From Bacteroidota bacterium (GTDB taxonomy: Bacteria; Bacteroidota; Bacteroidia; Chitinophagales; Chitinophagaceae): a stretch of 64,000 nucleotides of DNA. Positions 52,512-61,009 of this stretch are shown piece after piece. The notes under the pieces were generated by a model. It did not search any database. It was not told where the DNA came from and saw only the letters and a list, made by a program, of their open reading frames with translations. Location of the stretch: assembly GCA_018267615.1 (NCBI GenBank), contig JAFDYD010000028.1, forward strand, positions 80,237-144,236, read 5' to 3'. The translations under genes were made by a program, and so were the position numbers. Position 1 is the first letter of the stretch, and each line of letters opens with the position of its first letter.

Positions 52512-53075
52512 TTATCGTATTCTATAAATAAAATCGTTATTCGCAAATTGTTTCCTCACATTGTTCAAATCGAAAGCAACACTTGCATCTACTATTTCAT
52601 TCCCTACTTCCAATATAAAACCTCCGATGATATCTTCTTTTACTTCCGTGACCAACTCCACCTGTTTCATCTGCGTATCCGCCTGTATCTTTTTTACAAT
52701 CGTATTTTTCAATTCCTCACTGACAGGCATAGCCGTAGTTAGCTTTACGATATAAATGCCTTTGTAATCTTTGAATTGCTGTATAAAAGCTGTGATTATC
52801 TCCGGTAAATAAAATTCGCGTCCCTTTTGAGTAAGTAATTTATTAAAGGACGTAGTGATTACACTTACTTTATCTTTTGTAATCGCATCCAGAATTTTTT
52901 CTTTTTTCTCTGGTTTGATCACAGGGCTTTTTAATACTGTTACCAATTCCCTGTTGTTATTGCACAAATCATTTAATAGCAGCATATCCTTGTAAACAGT
53001 ATCGAGCTGTCCTTTTTCAATCGCAAGATCCATCAGCGATTTTGCATACCTGCCTGCTAAACGGGGATTGGGCAT
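52512..53075 (-). CDS. atpH: F1Fo ATP synthase subunit delta
   Basis: Stator subunit linking F1 alpha to the b-subunit stalk. A 187-residue helical protein: N-terminal bundle (PNPRLAGRYAKSLMDLAIEK, residues 2-21, then LLLNDLCNNNRELVTVLKSP) and the C-terminal strand and helix region with VKEDIIGGFILEVGNEIVDA (about 145-164), the usual delta-subunit signature. It lies 13 bases before atpA. The 90 bases between it and atpF hold a word-type repeat, unusual for the inside of an operon. Confidence 0.95.
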   Translation of the reverse strand: MPNPRLAGRYAKSLMDLAIEKGQLDTVYKDMLLLNDLCNNNRELVTVLKSPVIKPEKKEKILDAITKDKVSVITTSFNKLLTQKGREFYLPEIITAFIQQFKDYKGIYIVKLTTAMPVSEELKNTIVKKIQADTQMKQVELVTEVKEDIIGGFILEVGNEIVDASVAFDLNNVRKQFANNDFIYRIR

Positions 53076-53106
53076 AAATTTATTTAAGATTCAAGATATA
53101 AGTAAT

Positions 53107-53163
53107 CAAGGCACAAGGTTCGGGATGCAAGGCGCAAGATTCTTGTACCCTGAACCATGAACC
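53107..53163. repeat. Degenerate ACAAGGCACAAG-dialect repeat inside the atp operon
   Basis: Words AAGGCACAAGGTTC (from 53107), then GCAAGGCGCAAGA, then tcttgtacc and gaaccatgaacctt; arms pair at 18 of 25 positions. It sits between atpF and atpH and ends three bases before the atpF stop. Confidence 0.65.
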
Positions 53164-53165
53164 TT

Positions 53166-53660
53166 TTAATTTAATTTTACTTCGTTTGCGAGCTGCGTAA
53201 TATATTTTTCCTGCTCTGATTTAGCCGACAATTCCCTACGCAATATTTTTTCAGAAATCTCTATCACCATATTTCCAACCTGATTTTTTACGTCAGTCAA
53301 TGCAGCCATTTTTTGTGTTTCGATAGCAGCTTGGGCGTCACTGATAATTTTGCTGGCTTCCAATTTCGCCTGCTCTTTTGCTTCGTTGATGATTTTATCT
53401 TTTGTATCTCTTGCTTCTTTTAATAACTGCGCTCTTTCTTCACGTGCCTTTGCAAGCAACGCTTCATTCTCATTTTTCAACTGAGCCATTTCAGCTTTTA
53501 CTTTTTCAGCAGTAGCCAATGCATCTGCAATGCCTTCTTCTCTTGTTTTTAAAGATTGGAGGATTGGTTTCCAGGCAAATTTTTTCAGAAGAAAAAATAC
53601 AACCAGGAAAGCAAGCAGGTTCCAAAAGAACAAACCTAAGTCAGGAGTTAATAATTGCAT
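53166..53660 (-). CDS. atpF: F1Fo ATP synthase subunit b
   Basis: Peripheral stalk subunit, 164 residues: one N-terminal membrane span (LGLFFWNLLAFLVVFFLLKK, residues 7-26), the conserved FAWKPILQSLKTREEGIADA after it, then a long right-handed coiled coil rich in Ala, Glu and Lys (EEGIADALATAEKVKAEMAQ onward). It meets subunit delta at its C-terminus. The start ATG 53660 fits. It lies 125 bases behind atpE and 90 bases before atpH. Confidence 0.96.
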   Translation of the reverse strand: MQLLTPDLGLFFWNLLAFLVVFFLLKKFAWKPILQSLKTREEGIADALATAEKVKAEMAQLKNENEALLAKAREERAQLLKEARDTKDKIINEAKEQAKLEASKIISDAQAAIETQKMAALTDVKNQVGNMVIEISEKILRRELSAKSEQEKYITQLANEVKLN

Positions 53661-53784
53661 ATAAAAAATTTAAAGCGATACTTACCAGAATCTTTTCATC
53701 TCTCACGATATCAATTACAGATTTAAAATACTGCATCTTTTGCCCTGTGCATCAGATGCAGTATAATTTTTACGTGCGTTGTGC

Positions 53785-54036
<252 letters not shown>

Positions 54037-54054
54037 TTATTAAAAAAAAGTTTT

Positions 54055-55224
54055 TTAAATAACGATGGCATCTTCATGTCCCGGCACATCATCATGATCA
54101 TGTCCTCCTTCAAAAGCCTGCCCAATAAACACTGCTGTCAGGTTTGCAAAAATAAATGCCTGTATAAATGCAACCAGTACTTCCAACAAATAAATAAACA
54201 CGGAAAATAAAACAAACAAAGGTGATGTACCCCATCCCAATGCAGTATTCATTGCTCCGAAAATAAAAATCAGGATAATAAAACTTAAAATGATGATGTG
54301 GCCCGAAATCATATTTGCAAACAAACGTATGATCAATGCAAAAGGCTTTGTAAAAATGCCCATGATTTCAATAGGCACCATAATAAATTTTATCGCGAAA
54401 GGAACGGGAGGATTTATAATATGTCCCCAGTAATGTTTATTTGAACTAAACAAAATCACGATGAAAGAAATGATTCCAAGCATCGCGGTGAAAGCTATGT
54501 TGCCCGTAACGTTGGCTGTACCTGGAATCATCCCGATCAGATTGTTGATGAGTATGAAAAAGAAAACAGTAAGCAGATAAGGCATATATTTTTCATACTT
54601 GTGACCAAGGTTTGGTTTGCCAACTTCGTCACGAACAAATGTGATAATAGGTTCTACAGCATTTTGAAATCCACTGGGTGCGCTTGTTACTCCTTTACCT
54701 TTTGCATATTGTTTGGCGACTCCTGTCATTATCCATACTAACAAGATCAGCGAAATAAAAATTTGTACAACGTTACGCGTCAGTGAAAAATCATACACTT
54801 TGACACTGTTATCAGGCATTCCTGCTGCATCTGTTGCATAGACTTTCCCGGCAAAAAAGACGGCAGCGCCTTTGGCGTCTTTCACTTCATTGAGCTTGTG
54901 CTCTTCTATAAAATCTTCCTCCAGCAAACGATATCCGTCATGTAGCTCTTTTCCATGATCGAAAGCGGAAGACATAAAAACAGAAAGCCCTTTTTGAGGA
55001 GAATATAAAATGACCGGCAATGGAATCGTAACATGGTGACCACCAACAGTGGCGAAATGGAACTCATGTCCATCAGAAACGTGCTCCATAATAATCTTGG
55101 CCGGATCCAGCTTTTTCGTCTCCTTTTTTTCCTCGCCGCCCTGGGCCAGAGAAACATTGGAAAAAAATATCATAACTAAGCTGAAACCCGCTACCAATAA
55201 AGATTTGAAGCTTTTCGAGGTCAT
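54055..55224 (-). CDS. atpB: F1Fo ATP synthase subunit a, with long N-terminal periplasmic domain
   Basis: Proton channel subunit. It has a signal-like N-terminus (LLVAGFSLVMIFFSNVSLAQ) and an extra domain of about 120 residues (HVTIPLPVILYSPQKGLSVF region) before the usual membrane part, as often in Bacteroidota. Five or six spans follow, with the essential Arg in FALIIRLFANMISGH (about residue 310) and the EVLVAFIQAFIFANLTAVFI helix. The C-terminal tail is His/Asp-rich (GGHDHDDVPGHED). ATG 55224 is chosen over 55311: a TATCTTTG box lies 20 bases upstream. First gene of the atp operon. Confidence 0.95.
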   Translation of the reverse strand: MTSKSFKSLLVAGFSLVMIFFSNVSLAQGGEEKKETKKLDPAKIIMEHVSDGHEFHFATVGGHHVTIPLPVILYSPQKGLSVFMSSAFDHGKELHDGYRLLEEDFIEEHKLNEVKDAKGAAVFFAGKVYATDAAGMPDNSVKVYDFSLTRNVVQIFISLILLVWIMTGVAKQYAKGKGVTSAPSGFQNAVEPIITFVRDEVGKPNLGHKYEKYMPYLLTVFFFILINNLIGMIPGTANVTGNIAFTAMLGIISFIVILFSSNKHYWGHIINPPVPFAIKFIMVPIEIMGIFTKPFALIIRLFANMISGHIIILSFIILIFIFGAMNTALGWGTSPLFVLFSVFIYLLEVLVAFIQAFIFANLTAVFIGQAFEGGHDHDDVPGHEDAIVI

Positions 55225-55244
55225 ACCGTTTCTGAAATTTTGCG

Positions 55245-55252
55245 CAAAGATA
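55245..55252 (-). promoter_or_regulatory. -7 box of the atp operon
   Basis: TATCTTTG on the minus strand, an exact TAnnTTTG match, 20 bases before atpB ATG 55224. A -33 TTG is not evident. The 169-bp repeat unit starts 32 bases further upstream. Confidence 0.55.
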
Positions 55253-55283
55253 CGGGGGCGGGTTGAAACTATGAAATGAATCA

Positions 55284-55452
55284 CGGATTTGCGGATTCGA
55301 AGAGATTTCACGGATTCTTTTCAGCGCAATTGAAGCATATCAGGGCATCATCAAGGCCTTGCTGAAATCCTTCTGGTATCCGTTGAATTGCGTCAAACTC
55401 CATCATCCACAATCCGGGAAATACGTTCTAATCCGTTAATCCGCGATTCGAA
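55284..55452. mobile_element. MITE-like unit, copy A (GGATTTCGCGGATT ends)
   Basis: A 169-bp unit with 33-base inverted ends (55284-55316 and 55411-55443, 26 of 33 pairs) of the same block pattern as the arms around the GxxExxY gene. It is directly followed by copy B, almost identical. It carries no gene. It lies between the atp promoter and the ABC exporter stop. Confidence 0.7.
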
Positions 55453-55622
55453 CGGATTTGCGGATTTGAAGAGATTTCACGGATTTTTTTCAGCGCTATT
55501 GAAGCATATCAGGGCATCATCAAGGCCTTTGCTGAAATCCTTCTGGTATCCGTTGAATTGCGTCAAACTCCATCATCCACAATCCGGGAAATACGTTCTA
55601 ATCCGTTAATCCGCGATTCGAA
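55453..55622. mobile_element. MITE-like unit, copy B, overlapping an ABC exporter 3' end
   Basis: A 170-bp unit differing from copy A by one inserted T and a few substitutions; inverted ends 55453-55485 and 55581-55613. Its right part (55563-55622) encodes the last residues and the stop of the ABC exporter gene, so the unit has joined or replaced that gene's end. Confidence 0.72.
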
Positions 55623-57410
55623 TTGCATTTGGTGAAGTTTGTAATAGAATCCACGATGTGCCATCAGCTCATCATGTGAGCCTATTTCCTTGATTTCACC
55701 CTTGTCCAATACCATAATCTTTTGGGCCTTGCGGATGGTTGATAAACGATGGGCAATGACGATGGAGGTCCGCCCCGCAATCAGTGTGTCGATCGCATGC
55801 TGGATGAGCATTTCCGATTCAGTATCTACTGAAGAAGTGGCTTCATCCAAAATCAAAATACCGGGATTGTATAGTAATGCGCGAATGAATGATAATAATT
55901 GGCGCTGGCCAAGTGAGAGGCTGCTTCCTCTTTCCATTACATTATAATGATATCCTCCAGGCAACTTCATGATAAAGTCATGAACACCGATAAGCTTCGC
56001 GGCTTCAATTACTCTCTCCTCGGGAATTTCTTTGTTGCGCAGCGTGATGTTATCCAATACAGAACCTGAAAAAAGAAATACATCCTGCAATACAACGCCA
56101 ATGCCTGAACGCAGTATGTCGAGCTTATAGTCTTCTATCAACACATCATCAATTTTTATTTCGCCTTTCTGAATATGATAGAGACGGTTCAATAAACTGA
56201 TGATGGAAGTTTTGCCGCTGCCGGTATGTCCAACGATCGCCAGCGTTTCACCAGGTTCTACCAAAAAAGAAATATCCTTCAGCACATAACGACTATCTAC
56301 ATACGCGAATGAAACATGATTGAATTCAATCTTACCTTTTATTCTTTCCGGAGCATATACGCCCTCCGATTTTACAGCATCGTCATTATCCAATACCCTG
56401 AACACTCTTTCGCTGGCGACCATTCCCATCTGCAGGACATTGAATTTATCAGCAATCACGCGCAGCGGACGAAACAAAAGATTCAAGTATAAAAAAAATG
56501 CGATGACTTTCCCGGTAAGTTCACCTGCCTGCTTTTCCGGCAAATGCATTACCTGGCTCGCGCCCCACCACACCAACAAACCTGTTGATACCGCCAATAC
56601 AATTTCAACGATCGGGAAAAAAACCGAATAAGCAAAAATTGCATGAATATTTGCATTTCGGTGTTCGCGATTTATTTTTTTAAATTTTTCAGACTCCCGC
56701 TCTTCTCCCGAAAATGCCTGTACGATTTGCATCCCGGTAATATGTTCCTGCACAAAAGCATTCAACGCAGCTACTGCATTGCGGACGCGGATAAAAGATT
56801 TGTTCACGCTTTCTTTAAAAAAATAAGTAGCTGCTATCAACAACGGGAAAGGGGCCAGACAAATCAGTGTAAGTTTCCAATCTGTAATAAACATGAATAA
56901 TAAAATCGAAAGTATCGATAGCAAATCAGAAATGATTGGTATCAATCCGTCGGAAAAAATATCGTTGATTGCTTCGATATCGTTGATGGTCCGCGTTGTC
57001 AACGTTCCGATCGGCGTTTTATCATACTGTGAAAGATTGAGGCCGAGGACGTGTTTGTAAACAGCAACACGAAGATCTTTTACAACGGTTTGTCCCAGCC
57101 AAGCCGTTATGAAAGAAAAATAAAATCGAAAAACGGTTTCGATCAATAACAAACCGATTTGCAAAACGGTGAGCAAGATCACCATTTCAATTATTTTATT
57201 TTTTACACCAAGATCCGCGTTGACACCATTCTTAATATAACCGTTAACGGTAACCTGTATCAGGAAGGGCCGCAATGGAGAAAGGATTGCAAGGAGAATA
57301 GACAATACAATGGAAATATACAATCGCGTTTTATATGGCGCTGCGTACCTAAAAACCCGTTTCAACAATCCAAAGTCAAAAATCTTTCGTTTCTTTATTT
57401 CATCGGCCAT
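55563..57410 (-). CDS. ABC exporter (fused permease and ATPase), MsbA-like
   Basis: A half-transporter of 615 residues. Six spans occupy about residues 25-320 (YISIVLSILLAILSPLRPF first), then the ATPase: Walker A AIVGHTGSGKTSIISLLNRL (about 400), Q-loop VVLQDVFLF, signature SSLSLGQRQLLSF (about 505; Leu-Ser-Leu instead of Leu-Ser-Gly), Walker B ILILDEATSSVDTES (about 525) and H-loop VIAHRLSTIRKAQ. The last residues after HQMQFE (SRINGLERISRIVDDGV) are encoded by the MITE-like copy B. ATG 57410 (MADEIKKRK) is preferred; a TATCTTTG box lies seven bases upstream. Substrate unknown; lipid or drug export is typical. Confidence 0.93.
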   Translation of the reverse strand: MADEIKKRKIFDFGLLKRVFRYAAPYKTRLYISIVLSILLAILSPLRPFLIQVTVNGYIKNGVNADLGVKNKIIEMVILLTVLQIGLLLIETVFRFYFSFITAWLGQTVVKDLRVAVYKHVLGLNLSQYDKTPIGTLTTRTINDIEAINDIFSDGLIPIISDLLSILSILLFMFITDWKLTLICLAPFPLLIAATYFFKESVNKSFIRVRNAVAALNAFVQEHITGMQIVQAFSGEERESEKFKKINREHRNANIHAIFAYSVFFPIVEIVLAVSTGLLVWWGASQVMHLPEKQAGELTGKVIAFFLYLNLLFRPLRVIADKFNVLQMGMVASERVFRVLDNDDAVKSEGVYAPERIKGKIEFNHVSFAYVDSRYVLKDISFLVEPGETLAIVGHTGSGKTSIISLLNRLYHIQKGEIKIDDVLIEDYKLDILRSGIGVVLQDVFLFSGSVLDNITLRNKEIPEERVIEAAKLIGVHDFIMKLPGGYHYNVMERGSSLSLGQRQLLSFIRALLYNPGILILDEATSSVDTESEMLIQHAIDTLIAGRTSIVIAHRLSTIRKAQKIMVLDKGEIKEIGSHDELMAHRGFYYKLHQMQFESRINGLERISRIVDDGV

Positions 57411-57417
57411 AGAGGGG

Positions 57418-57425
57418 CAAAGATA
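57418..57425 (-). promoter_or_regulatory. -7 box directly before the ABC exporter gene
   Basis: TATCTTTG on the minus strand, exact match, seven bases before the ATG. The inverted repeat arm begins at 57433, so no intact -33 is present. Confidence 0.45.
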
Positions 57426-57432
57426 GGAAATC

Positions 57433-57567
57433 AATGTGCGAAGTTAGTCGATTAGTTGAAAGGTCGATTAGTCGATAAGTCCGTTCAAATTTTAAAAAAG
57501 CTCTTTACAAATGGAGCAGACCTATTGACCAATCGACCTTTCAACTTATCGACTAAATTCGCACATT
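57433..57567. repeat. Long inverted repeat, GTCGATTAGTTGAAA dialect
   Basis: Arms 57433-57479 and 57522-57567 pair at about 42 of 46 positions, ending in AATGTGCGAA/TTCGCACATT, around a 42-base loop. It fills the gap between the ABC exporter start and the stop of the 739-residue protein gene. Confidence 0.9.
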
Positions 57568-57570
57568 AGC

Positions 57571-59790
57571 CTATTCCTCCTCGCCTATCGCGCGTCGATA
57601 TGCTTTGATGAAAATAACTCCGAGATTTTTATATGGTGGGATATAATCGTCGAATCTTTCTTTGGCAACAGGATCTTTTTGAAATTTATCACCCAACTCT
57701 TTCCACATTGTTATCCAATCAATATTTTTTCCTTCAAGCAAACTATTATCAATGGCCTGAACAATCGGTTCATTTACGGTTTTGGTGCCGACCTGTTTTG
57801 ATGAAATGATATGTGCATCGTTGCTAATCGTCAATACTTCACTCAAATTATTATATCCACCGCAAGAACCCAACAACACAATTTTTGCCGAAGCTTCGAT
57901 TTGCTTGAGCGTATATCGCACATGATAACTGTGTCCGCGATGAATATATATTGTAGGCCTCAGTTTATTATCAAATAAATAATCATCGAGATGATGTTGC
58001 GCCTTATCATCCGGATCATCTTCGCCGTACAGCGGTTTGTTTGCGAATATTAATATCGGTTTTCCTTTCAAGGAAGAAATCGTTACCCATTCTTTTGTTG
58101 GATTTTCTGTGATCTTCCATTCAGATTTGCGTTGGAAGAGCGACATAAAATCAACAAATGACCGTTGGCCATCTTTATCTTCATCGCCATAAAAAAATAC
58201 TTGTTGAACAACTCTTCCACTATCATCAACCAAAGAATCATAATTGATTGTATAAACAGGTGGAATGCCCAATTTTGCAGTTAAGTCAACTTTGTTAGTC
58301 GTGTCGGCGGATTCAAAAAGCGTCTGCAATAAATTGTAAATAATTGAGCCGCGTTTATCTCCGTTGGAGATATTACGTTTGTAATTCCATTTCACTTCGT
58401 TCAACACAAATTGAGCGAGATCAGGATTTTTTTCAAAAATGCTACTGTATGAGTCGGCGACATCTACCGCTTCCTCTTCGTGTGCTTTTTCAAGACCTAT
58501 GATAAAAGCTTTCATGATGGTGCTGGAGTTATCCCGATCCATGGTAGCCAGGAAATGATCCAATTTATTATAAGCAGCGGCCATCTTAATAAATTTTCGG
58601 AAATAGTCGCCGTGCAAACGCATCACCAGGCTATCTCCTCTCGGTATTGCCATACGCTGAAAAATTCTGTCGTAAACACCGAGATAACTTGAAGTATAAA
58701 TTTCATCTTCACTCATTACAATCAAATAGTACAATTCTTCGGGAGTAAGCGGAGCAAGTATTTTAAATCTTATGGCTGCGGGTTTATCATGCAGCGCATT
58801 GATCTCACGAACAAAAACATCTTTCCCTTTATTCTCCAGCATTTTTGTCAATGCTTCCATTTCAACGGCCGTGTCTCTAACGGGGGGCAACATACGCTCA
58901 GCGTAATCCATCCGCGTATGAACCAGCAAACGGAAATAAGCGAGATTATTATCTTTTACTTTATTGATGTCGGCGATTGTTATTTTTCCCTTCATTAAAT
59001 TATCGAGGAAAGGAAGATAAAGTTGGCCGCTTTTACTGGAGGCGATTCTGCCAACGGTACTGATCAGTGAATCCTGGCTGTTACGGATACGCGAAGCAAG
59101 CGGTGTTCGTCCGGCTGCAAAATCGTAGAGCTTGCGTACATCTCTGTGTCCGGCGATAATAACGAGGCTGTCGGCAAAAGGCAAATCAGGATTTGCGCTC
59201 AGGATATTAAAAATTTCATCCTTGTGGAGCGACGCATATTTTTGAATCAATATCGTGCGTGATGGCTTTACACCGATATTTTCTGAGGGAAGTAAAAAGC
59301 ATTCCACCAATATTTTCCCGATACCATAACTATTTTCTTCAATAACCGGCTGGATACTTTGATTGTGCTTGTCCAACTCCATCGCTTTTAGAAAAGCATC
59401 AACCAGTTTTGGAGCCATCGAAACAGGAAAATCTCTTTTCCGGCAATTATTATTATAGCCCTTGAGCATGTTTTCCAGCGAGCGCAGGTATTTAATTTTC
59501 GCCTGGCCAGTCATGGTAGAATCCAATTCAATTTTTTGCTGCATGTCATCCACCTTCCTGATCATTGCGTCAGCAATTTCCAGGTTGATGTTTTCATCCT
59601 TTGATAAATGAAGGCTGTCGTCCGCTTTTCCATCCAATGCAAGTAGGCGTTTCTGTTCTCGATCAACATTATCATGCCATAGCAGGCGCTCCTGTTGTAT
59701 TTTAAAAGAGGGGGAAGTTGGTTGGGCATTCACCAAAATGCCTGTCAATACCAATAGGAAAAGGGGTAGCACGCGTATAAGTTGTTTCAT
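57571..59790 (-). CDS. Exported 739-residue protein with a caspase-like C-terminal arrangement
   Basis: A signal peptide (IRVLPLFLLVLTGILVNAQ) leads a large helical region (about 25-480) of unknown kind. The C-terminal part (about 500-739) has an alpha/beta pattern: VVQQVFFYGDEDKDGQRSF, a strand PILIFANKPL, a helix HHLDDYLFDN, a strand ending TIYIHRGHSYH (His620), a helix, and a strand ending KIVLLGSCGGY (Cys643). His after one strand and Cys after the next is the clan CD (caspase, gingipain, CHAT) layout, but the 23-residue spacing is short. No family is recognised. ATG 59790 is chosen over 59832 by the signal peptide. Single gene. Confidence 0.8.
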   Translation of the reverse strand: MKQLIRVLPLFLLVLTGILVNAQPTSPSFKIQQERLLWHDNVDREQKRLLALDGKADDSLHLSKDENINLEIADAMIRKVDDMQQKIELDSTMTGQAKIKYLRSLENMLKGYNNNCRKRDFPVSMAPKLVDAFLKAMELDKHNQSIQPVIEENSYGIGKILVECFLLPSENIGVKPSRTILIQKYASLHKDEIFNILSANPDLPFADSLVIIAGHRDVRKLYDFAAGRTPLASRIRNSQDSLISTVGRIASSKSGQLYLPFLDNLMKGKITIADINKVKDNNLAYFRLLVHTRMDYAERMLPPVRDTAVEMEALTKMLENKGKDVFVREINALHDKPAAIRFKILAPLTPEELYYLIVMSEDEIYTSSYLGVYDRIFQRMAIPRGDSLVMRLHGDYFRKFIKMAAAYNKLDHFLATMDRDNSSTIMKAFIIGLEKAHEEEAVDVADSYSSIFEKNPDLAQFVLNEVKWNYKRNISNGDKRGSIIYNLLQTLFESADTTNKVDLTAKLGIPPVYTINYDSLVDDSGRVVQQVFFYGDEDKDGQRSFVDFMSLFQRKSEWKITENPTKEWVTISSLKGKPILIFANKPLYGEDDPDDKAQHHLDDYLFDNKLRPTIYIHRGHSYHVRYTLKQIEASAKIVLLGSCGGYNNLSEVLTISNDAHIISSKQVGTKTVNEPIVQAIDNSLLEGKNIDWITMWKELGDKFQKDPVAKERFDDYIPPYKNLGVIFIKAYRRAIGEEE

Positions 59791-59817
59791 AAGATGAATT
59801 GGGTCATAAGTACCAAG

Positions 59818-59825
59818 CAAAAATA
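59818..59825 (-). promoter_or_regulatory. Possible -7 box of the 739-residue protein gene
   Basis: TATTTTTG on the minus strand, 27 bases before ATG 59790. No clear -33. Confidence 0.4.
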
Positions 59826-59904
59826 CTACCATTTATGAGTTTTGTATAAAAACAATGGCAGATCACTTGGTAATCGCGAAAAAAAATGAAATCGTGAGTG
59901 GGTT

Positions 59905-60032
59905 GAACGCGGAACGCTCAACGCTGAACGCTCAACGCAAAGGAAAGAACGCCGGAACCCGCGAAACTATTATATCATTTTGCATCGTTGTGCGTTTAGC
60001 GTTCCGCGTTCAGCGTTTAGCGTTCCGCATTC
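59905..60032. repeat. Long inverted repeat, GAACGCTCAACGCT dialect
   Basis: Arms 59905-59931 and 60006-60032 pair at 25 of 27 positions (GAACGCGGAACGCTCAACGC and onward), extended by more GTTCAGCGTTTAG words. Loop 74 bases with a GCCGGAACCCGCG patch. Here it stands between divergent genes (59790 minus, 60164 plus), so it cannot be a terminator for either. Confidence 0.88.
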
Positions 60033-60139
60033 CGCATTCATAATCCTATTTTTGCCAATACCAGTTTCATTCCACATTATTTCTATATTAAAAAATTGTA
60101 AACTTGAGGCCGCTAAGAACCGCTACGCTTTATTTCGAT

Positions 60140-60147
60140 TAGGTTTG
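60140..60147 (+). promoter_or_regulatory. -7 box of the PhoB-like regulator gene
   Basis: TAGGTTTG, exact TAnnTTTG match, 16 bases before ATG 60164. Confidence 0.45.
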
Positions 60148-60163
60148 CGTAAATTTTTTGTTA

Positions 60164-60844
60164 ATGGAACCAAAAGGCAAAAAGATATTGATTGCTGATG
60201 ATGAGCCGGATATTCTTGAAGTGATTCAATATAATCTTGTTAAAGAGGGTTATGAGGTGATGACTTCGAAAGACGGCGATGATGCCCTGACCAAAGCCAA
60301 ATCCACCCACCCCGACCTGATCATCCTGGATATTATGATGCCTAAGAAAACAGGCGTAGAAGTTTGCGAAATATTGAGGTCACAGCCTTCCTTTAAAGAT
60401 ACTTTGATCTTGTTTTTAACTGCGCTCAACGACGAAGGATTTCATGTGAAGGGGTTGGAGACTGGCGCCGACGATTATGTCAATAAACCAGTAAGTCCAA
60501 AAGTTTTGATAAGCCGGGTAAACGCCCTGTTCCGTCGCATACATAAGGAACCGGCTGATAAGACACTGAAAATTGAAAACCTGACGATAGATCCAGACAA
60601 GTTTGAGGTAAGGGTTGACGGAAAAGAAATAACGCTCGCTAAAAAAGAATTTGAATTATTATACCTTCTCGCGTCAAAATCCGGCAGGGTTTTCCTGCGA
60701 AATGAAATTTTGAACCAGGTATGGGGCAACGATGTTATTGTAGGCGATCGCACCATCGATGTTCATATCCGTAAGATCCGGCAAAAATTGGGATTGGATT
60801 GTATTAGAACCGTAAAAGGTGTCGGGTATAAGTTTGATTTATAA
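60164..60844 (+). CDS. PhoB/OmpR-type response regulator
   Basis: A 226-residue DNA-binding response regulator. Receiver: ILIADDEPDILEVIQYNL (about 8-25), phospho-acceptor Asp in PDLIILDIMMPKKTGVEV (about 52), then LFLTALNDEG and Lys in DDYVNKPVSPK (about 105). Winged-helix output domain (about 130-226): LTIDPDKFEVRVDGKEITLA, KKEFELLYLLASKSGRVF, and the recognition-helix end DRTIDVHIRKIRQKLGLDCI. ATG 60164 is chosen over TTG 60158. The histidine kinase lies 165 bases downstream with an inverted repeat in between. Confidence 0.95.
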   Translation: MEPKGKKILIADDEPDILEVIQYNLVKEGYEVMTSKDGDDALTKAKSTHPDLIILDIMMPKKTGVEVCEILRSQPSFKDTLILFLTALNDEGFHVKGLETGADDYVNKPVSPKVLISRVNALFRRIHKEPADKTLKIENLTIDPDKFEVRVDGKEITLAKKEFELLYLLASKSGRVFLRNEILNQVWGNDVIVGDRTIDVHIRKIRQKLGLDCIRTVKGVGYKFDL

Positions 60845-60857
60845 GAAAGCGAGCGAA

Positions 60858-60982
60858 AAGGTACAAGGCACAAGAGGCAAGGCACAAGATAAGATGCGGA
60901 GTGAAACAATTACGCCATACGTTACCTAATTTTGAATCTTGTTTCTTGACCCTTGTGCCTTGTGCCTTGTGCCTTGTACCTT
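60858..60982. repeat. Long inverted repeat, ACAAGGCACAAG dialect
   Basis: A perfect 17-bp core (60858-60874 with 60966-60982, AAGGTACAAGGCACAAG); the right side also holds four near-tandem copies of the 8-base word TTGTGCC(T). It lies between the PhoB-like regulator and its kinase gene on the same strand, so it interrupts the pair. Confidence 0.85.
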
Positions 60983-61009
60983 GTACCTTCACCACTGCAT
61001 GATCTAAAA

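Noticed and set aside
55388..55609. 73-codon plus-strand frame across the MITE-like copies
   Set aside because: It is a by-product of the direct duplication; its ends fall in the repeat arms and no gene features are present.
60953..61009. Start of the PhoR-like kinase at 60953
   Set aside because: The extra 19 residues (MCLVPCALYLVPS...) are the translation of the ACAAGGCACAAG repeat arm.
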